Of a stretch of DNA of 64,000 nt, positions 60,060 through 64,000 are shown in pieces (the stretch's first letter is position 1; every line of letters starts with the position of its first letter). The translations under genes were made by a program, and so were the position numbers. The DNA is taken from contig BSBM01000461.1 of NCBI GenBank assembly GCA_027924585.1, forward strand, positions 6,198,501 to 6,262,500, written 5' to 3'. The DNA is from Larix kaempferi. Lineage: Eukaryota > Streptophyta > Pinopsida > Pinales > Pinaceae. The notes under the pieces are model-generated. The model was given only the letters and a program-made list of their open reading frames with translations, searched no databases and was not told the DNA's origin.

Positions 60060-60330
60060 AATAAAACTTAGTTCTTGTCCATAAATAGGGAGCGGATCTG
60101 ATGCCACATAAGGCGGTTTCCGCATGGGCCATAGCTGGTTTCTTATACCACTTTACGTGTATGCGGACGAGTAAAAATTTGACACGTGTGACGGCAGTTT
60201 TCTTACTGCGACCACCAACCACCGTTATCGTGCGTGCATGTTGCCGATGCGGATTAGAAAGGGAGCTGTCCATCTTCATCTACGGACCTTGCGCACCTTC
60301 GAACGAAACGAACTTTACCCCGTCGTCACA
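60060..60330 (-). promoter_or_regulatory. Captured promoter-like block, plus-strand element
   Basis: The minus strand aligns with 6361-6599. Shared blocks are a CAACATGC.CG word, GGTCGC, CACGTGTC (G-box-like), AATTT.TACTCGTCCGCAT, GCGGAAACCGCCTTA.GTGGC and a TATTTATG box at 60081-60088. The CACGTGTC, TCGTCCGCAT and GCGGAAACCGCC words are the best conserved, as expected of binding sites, but no function is shown. It is antisense to the retrotransposon, as in the array. Confidence 0.55.
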
Positions 60331-63300
60331 ATGGCAATCTCCCCAATTTGCTGCATCGAATTTCCATGGTGGTCAGCTTGTTTGGCATTTCGCCCAAGTT
60401 CACATGATAAGAACCTCATGACTCATAATCATACCTGCAACAATTAGCTTGCCGTAGTTTTATGGTTCTTCTCTGAAAACCTGAAGCCGTGCTATTCTTT
60501 AAAAAAAAAAAACTTTTCTACTCACGCCAAATGCTGGGTTTCCATGAACCATTTCAAATCACCATCCAAGCCACGACAAGTCAGGCCAGGGTCTTCCCAA
60601 GAAGAGCCCGATCATCTAGACAACAGGCACGCACACAAAACTACACATGGGCAGCCCACGGGTCCATACTCTACACAGTAAAGGAATGGGAGGCTTTAAT
60701 CCTGGGCACTTGAGTGATGGAGGATCTGAGTGGTCTTCTCGGCTTAGCGCTGGGTCCTGTGGTGAGCCTCGAGTGCTCGGGCACTAATATTCCTTTTCCA
60801 GCAATTTAACATAACGTGTTCAACATATTTTCCTTATTACCCTAAATAAATGGTTTAGTTGAATCAACAAAAAAAAAATGCTGAAAATCATAAAGCGTCT
60901 CATAGGCGAGAATCCCTGAGAATGGCCTTTAATTTAATCTGTGCCTTGTGAGTAATAAGACTACTACCAAGGTCAGTACTGGCAAGACACATTTGAGCTT
61001 GGTCTATGAATTGGAGGCAATCATGCTCGCTGAGCTATAAATGGTAACATATAGGCTAATCTTTCCTACAAAAAAAATTGGATGGTAGTTAAATTAGTGT
61101 TTTTATGCTTCAACTGCTTTAGATGAGTAGCATTGAGTTGCAGCTTTAATTTAAAGAAAAGACAAGAAATTTAAAATATATTACACAAGAAATCCAAACC
61201 CAAGTCCTGGTCAAAGAGTTTACTCAAGGACTCAGCTCATGAGGACAGAGGGAAGCATACAAAGTTCCAAAATTGATGGATGGAACCCTTCACCATTGCA
61301 CAGAACCTTGGGAACAATACTTTTAATCTAAAAAGAAAGCCAAGAAAGACTATTTTCTTATATCCTGAATGGCTTAGTCTTAAATCTGTATCTTTCTTAT
61401 GAAGCACATTAGCATTAGTTTGCTTTAGCTGCCTCTAGTTTTGTTTCATTTAGCTTAATCTCTTTTAGCCATAGACTTCTTCATGAATGCATAGATATGA
61501 AAGGAAGTTGGCAATAAAGTTAAGCTTGGTTAAGAAATAAAATTTAATATTTGAAAATATAAGGCTACTCACAAACTTTAATAATTTAAAAGTTCTTCAT
61601 AGATTTAAAATTTAAATTTAAAAGTTCTTCATAGATTTAAAATTTTAAGGTCAATTATAGTAAGGTTGAAGTGGCTTGGTGAAGTTATATTAAAATTTTC
61701 ATATATAAAATTTAAATTATAATTTATATTTAAGGGATAAATTTAAAATGTTTAAATTTAATATATATAAATATTTAAATTTTGGAAAAAAAAAAGAGAA
61801 ATGAAAAGCATAAAAATATATATATATATATATAACAAAAGTGGAAAAAAAAATAAAAAAATAGGAAAGTAAGAATAAGGATGAAGTGAAAAGCATGTGA
61901 TGAATGTAGAGTAGACATAAGGCAAGAAGATGAGCAATATATAAAGAGAAAAATAAATAAAAGAATGAAGGGTAAAGATAAATATAAAGAGTGAAAATGG
62001 GATTGATATAGTAATAAAAAAAAAAGGGCGTGCTATGGAAGTTAATAGAAATACAATAAATGTTTGCATGCATAAACATGCCTAGAAAGACTTATTTTAG
62101 GTGCGAACATATCTCCTTTACATCCATAAAGAAAAGAAATGAGTGTTCATTGTACCCATGAACCTAGAAGGATAAATTACATATTAGGAAGGGACCTTGC
62201 CAAGACACGCTTGTTTATGGTGTTAATCAGAATCCTTATGATGTAATTACAAGTTTAAAGATCTCAACAACTTCTCAGTGCCGAAGTTAATTTAGATAAT
62301 TATGAAGAGAGAGTCAACTAAGTTATCAATGATTAAAGCTAATATGTGCCTATACGTAAGAATGTAGGTGTGGTGTCGATCTTTCTATAGTTAGCGTCCG
62401 AAGTAAGTGAGTTTGACCTGATCTGCATTTATATGGAGGGACATATTTTGTATCAATATAGTGACTTCTTATGGCTCATGTTTCATTCGGGTAAGTGTCG
62501 ACAAGATGTCATATGAGGGGGAGCTATGCTGTAACTCTCGAACCTAAGTTTTGAAGGATAAGTAAAATGACAAGGTGATATACCTTAGGAATGTAATGAA
62601 CGAAGAAGTGTTCTAGTTCTATTAATTAAATGTAATGGTGAAGTCCACTTACATTTAATAATGCGTCGAATTGCCGAATAAATATACATTTGTGTTCAAA
62701 TATTAAGGGATGATGGTTACCACTATTAGCGACCAGGATAATTGTGTTGCTTCCCATTATGTACCGGATCTACAGGTTATATAAGTATATATGGGAAGGG
62801 TCATCGATAGAAACAAGAGATGCATTAACCAAATCTAATAAGGTAGTAAATGGAGTAAGGACATGCTAGGAAGGCCATAAAATGTGAGATAATTGAAAGT
62901 CAATAACACTTGACCAATAGTCTAAAAACCGTTATAAATCAAGTACTTGGAATTTGTAATAAGACTATGTTTTAGGGGAAAAAGTGCATTTCCAATTATG
63001 AGAAATGATGAAATTATTTATGAAGGAGAATGGGTATCTTTCCAAACTGGCAAGAAAGGGAGTAAGATTATATGCGTATCTCATGTCTAGTGATAATGTG
63101 TAGTTGTATGAGACACCTAGATAGAGGTGGTAGGTCAATATTCAAGGTGTGTGTGAATGGATTTCCCTATTGGAAATTTAATTAGTATTAAGATGTGAGA
63201 GATATATATGTATTAAAATCAACACATTATTCACCTCACTACTACTAGATCAATGATCCTACTTGAAAAAAAAAAAGGCCTTAAGTACAGCTAAACACAT

Positions 63301-64000
63301 CATTCAAATCGTTGAAGCATCAATTGTGAACTCCTTAAGTGAAAGCAACTACGATATTACGAGAGACTAAGAGCTTATAGATAAATAATGGGATTCCTTG
63401 GTCTTAAAATTTACCTTTAATCAAATATGACATTATATAAATAATTCCTACTTCTTAATAAATATTAAGAATAATAATTGACGATAGACATCAATAAGAT
63501 TCGAAAGTTATGAAAGAAAATGGGGAATAGATAAGAAAGGGGTGTACGCGTAAGATCAATTAGGATATAATGATAACTAAAATTAAAGTATAAATTGATT
63601 ATGATGAATAGGACTAAGGTATGATTGACTGTGTAGAAGCATTCTAATACCATACAATGGTATAATGTATAAGTGATGAAGGGAAAGGAGTTGATTCATG
63701 AGGATTGGGAGTCAACTGTACTATTAGCCTATTTAATCAATACTATAAGGATAGAAGGGATCTATGTGTAAAAGGAAACCGTAAGTATTTTGGGGTATAA
63801 GATGAAACTTGCGTAGGTATTACACAATGTAAGTTGTGATGAAGTAAGACCAATTGTGGATATAAGAGGTGATATTTTAATATAAGAATGCATACCATGA
63901 GATAAAAGTAACATTACATAGCATTGAATCATGGATTTGATTATAAGTAATAAGGTTGAAACAAGCAGACAAAGTTCTAGCTAGTGGTCCGACGCACGAG

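Larger units (their letters stand above)
58114..64000 (+). mobile_element. Internal region of the plus-strand element, cut by window end
   Basis: No gag or pol motif is seen. Sequence around 62400-63230 is the reverse complement of about 3060-3850 in array unit 1 (shared landmarks: GGGAAGCAACACAATTATCC complement, ATCACCTTG complement, CACATTATCACTAGACATGA complement), showing common ancestry. It also carries the captured promoter block on its minus strand. Sections 58114-58820 and 60430-61500 show no identifiable feature; 61500-62080 is low-complexity AT sequence. Confidence 0.8.

Noticed and set aside
61717-62079. 120-codon minus-strand ORF rich in Phe, Ile and Tyr
   Set aside because: It is a translation of low-complexity AT-rich DNA, not a membrane protein gene.

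Overview
This window is repeat-dominated nuclear DNA from a land plant with a large genome. The evidence is plant-type Ty3/gypsy and Ty1/copia retrotransposon pieces, primer-binding sites matching initiator tRNA-Met, plant splice signals and AT-rich non-coding DNA. I see no intact host gene, no rRNA or tRNA gene, and nothing bacterial. The species cannot be fixed from this sequence; a non-flowering plant is a weak guess.

Layout. (1) 1-20572 is a head-to-tail array of one large non-autonomous LTR retrotransposon, read on the minus strand: LTR (cut by the window start), internal region, LTR, internal region, LTR. The period is 9306 then 9158 bp because the middle LTR junction carries a ~149-bp deletion. 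The LTRs are ~2577 bp. The internal regions (~6.7 kb) have no gag or pol but carry, antisense to the element, a promoter-like block with a TATA box and remnants of a Gly/Tyr-rich coding sequence. (2) 20573-23549 is AT-rich, with a ~0.5-0.7 kb direct duplication and an inserted 279-bp gypsy LTR. (3) 23550-26411 is a three-exon transposase-like pseudogene broken by nonsense codons but with an unshifted first-exon frame. (4) 29557-~31590 is a multi-exon minus-strand gene of unknown family, also decayed; a diverged fragment of the same family lies at 50049-50460. (5) 32536-36160 is rich in tandem, hairpin and palindromic repeats. (6) 36170-39220 is a truncated copia element (LTR, gag, protease, integrase; no reverse transcriptase).

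(7) 40245-42703 is a solo LTR of the same family as the array, with a perfect 5-bp target duplication. (8) 43333-45245 has three local tandem duplications. (9) 46227-48260 is a truncated gypsy element (LTR, leader, gag, protease). (10) 48344-49640 has two inverted ~420-bp LTRs around and inside a 59-bp tandem array. (11) 50049-53185 holds the gene fragment and an old LTR relict. (12) 53186-55539 is the 3' LTR and 3' internal end of another minus-strand gypsy element, holding a complete 280-bp SMART-type mini-retrotransposon with 64-bp LTRs and 5-bp target duplications. (13) 55540-64000 is the 5' LTR, primer-binding site and internal region of a plus-strand member of the array family. It carries the same captured promoter block but different downstream sequence.

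The pieces do not form a pathway. They record nested insertion, LTR-LTR recombination (array and solo LTR), capture of host gene sequence and mutational decay. The best candidates for something undescribed are the gene-carrying non-autonomous LTR family and the unclassified transposase-like gene with its multi-exon neighbour.
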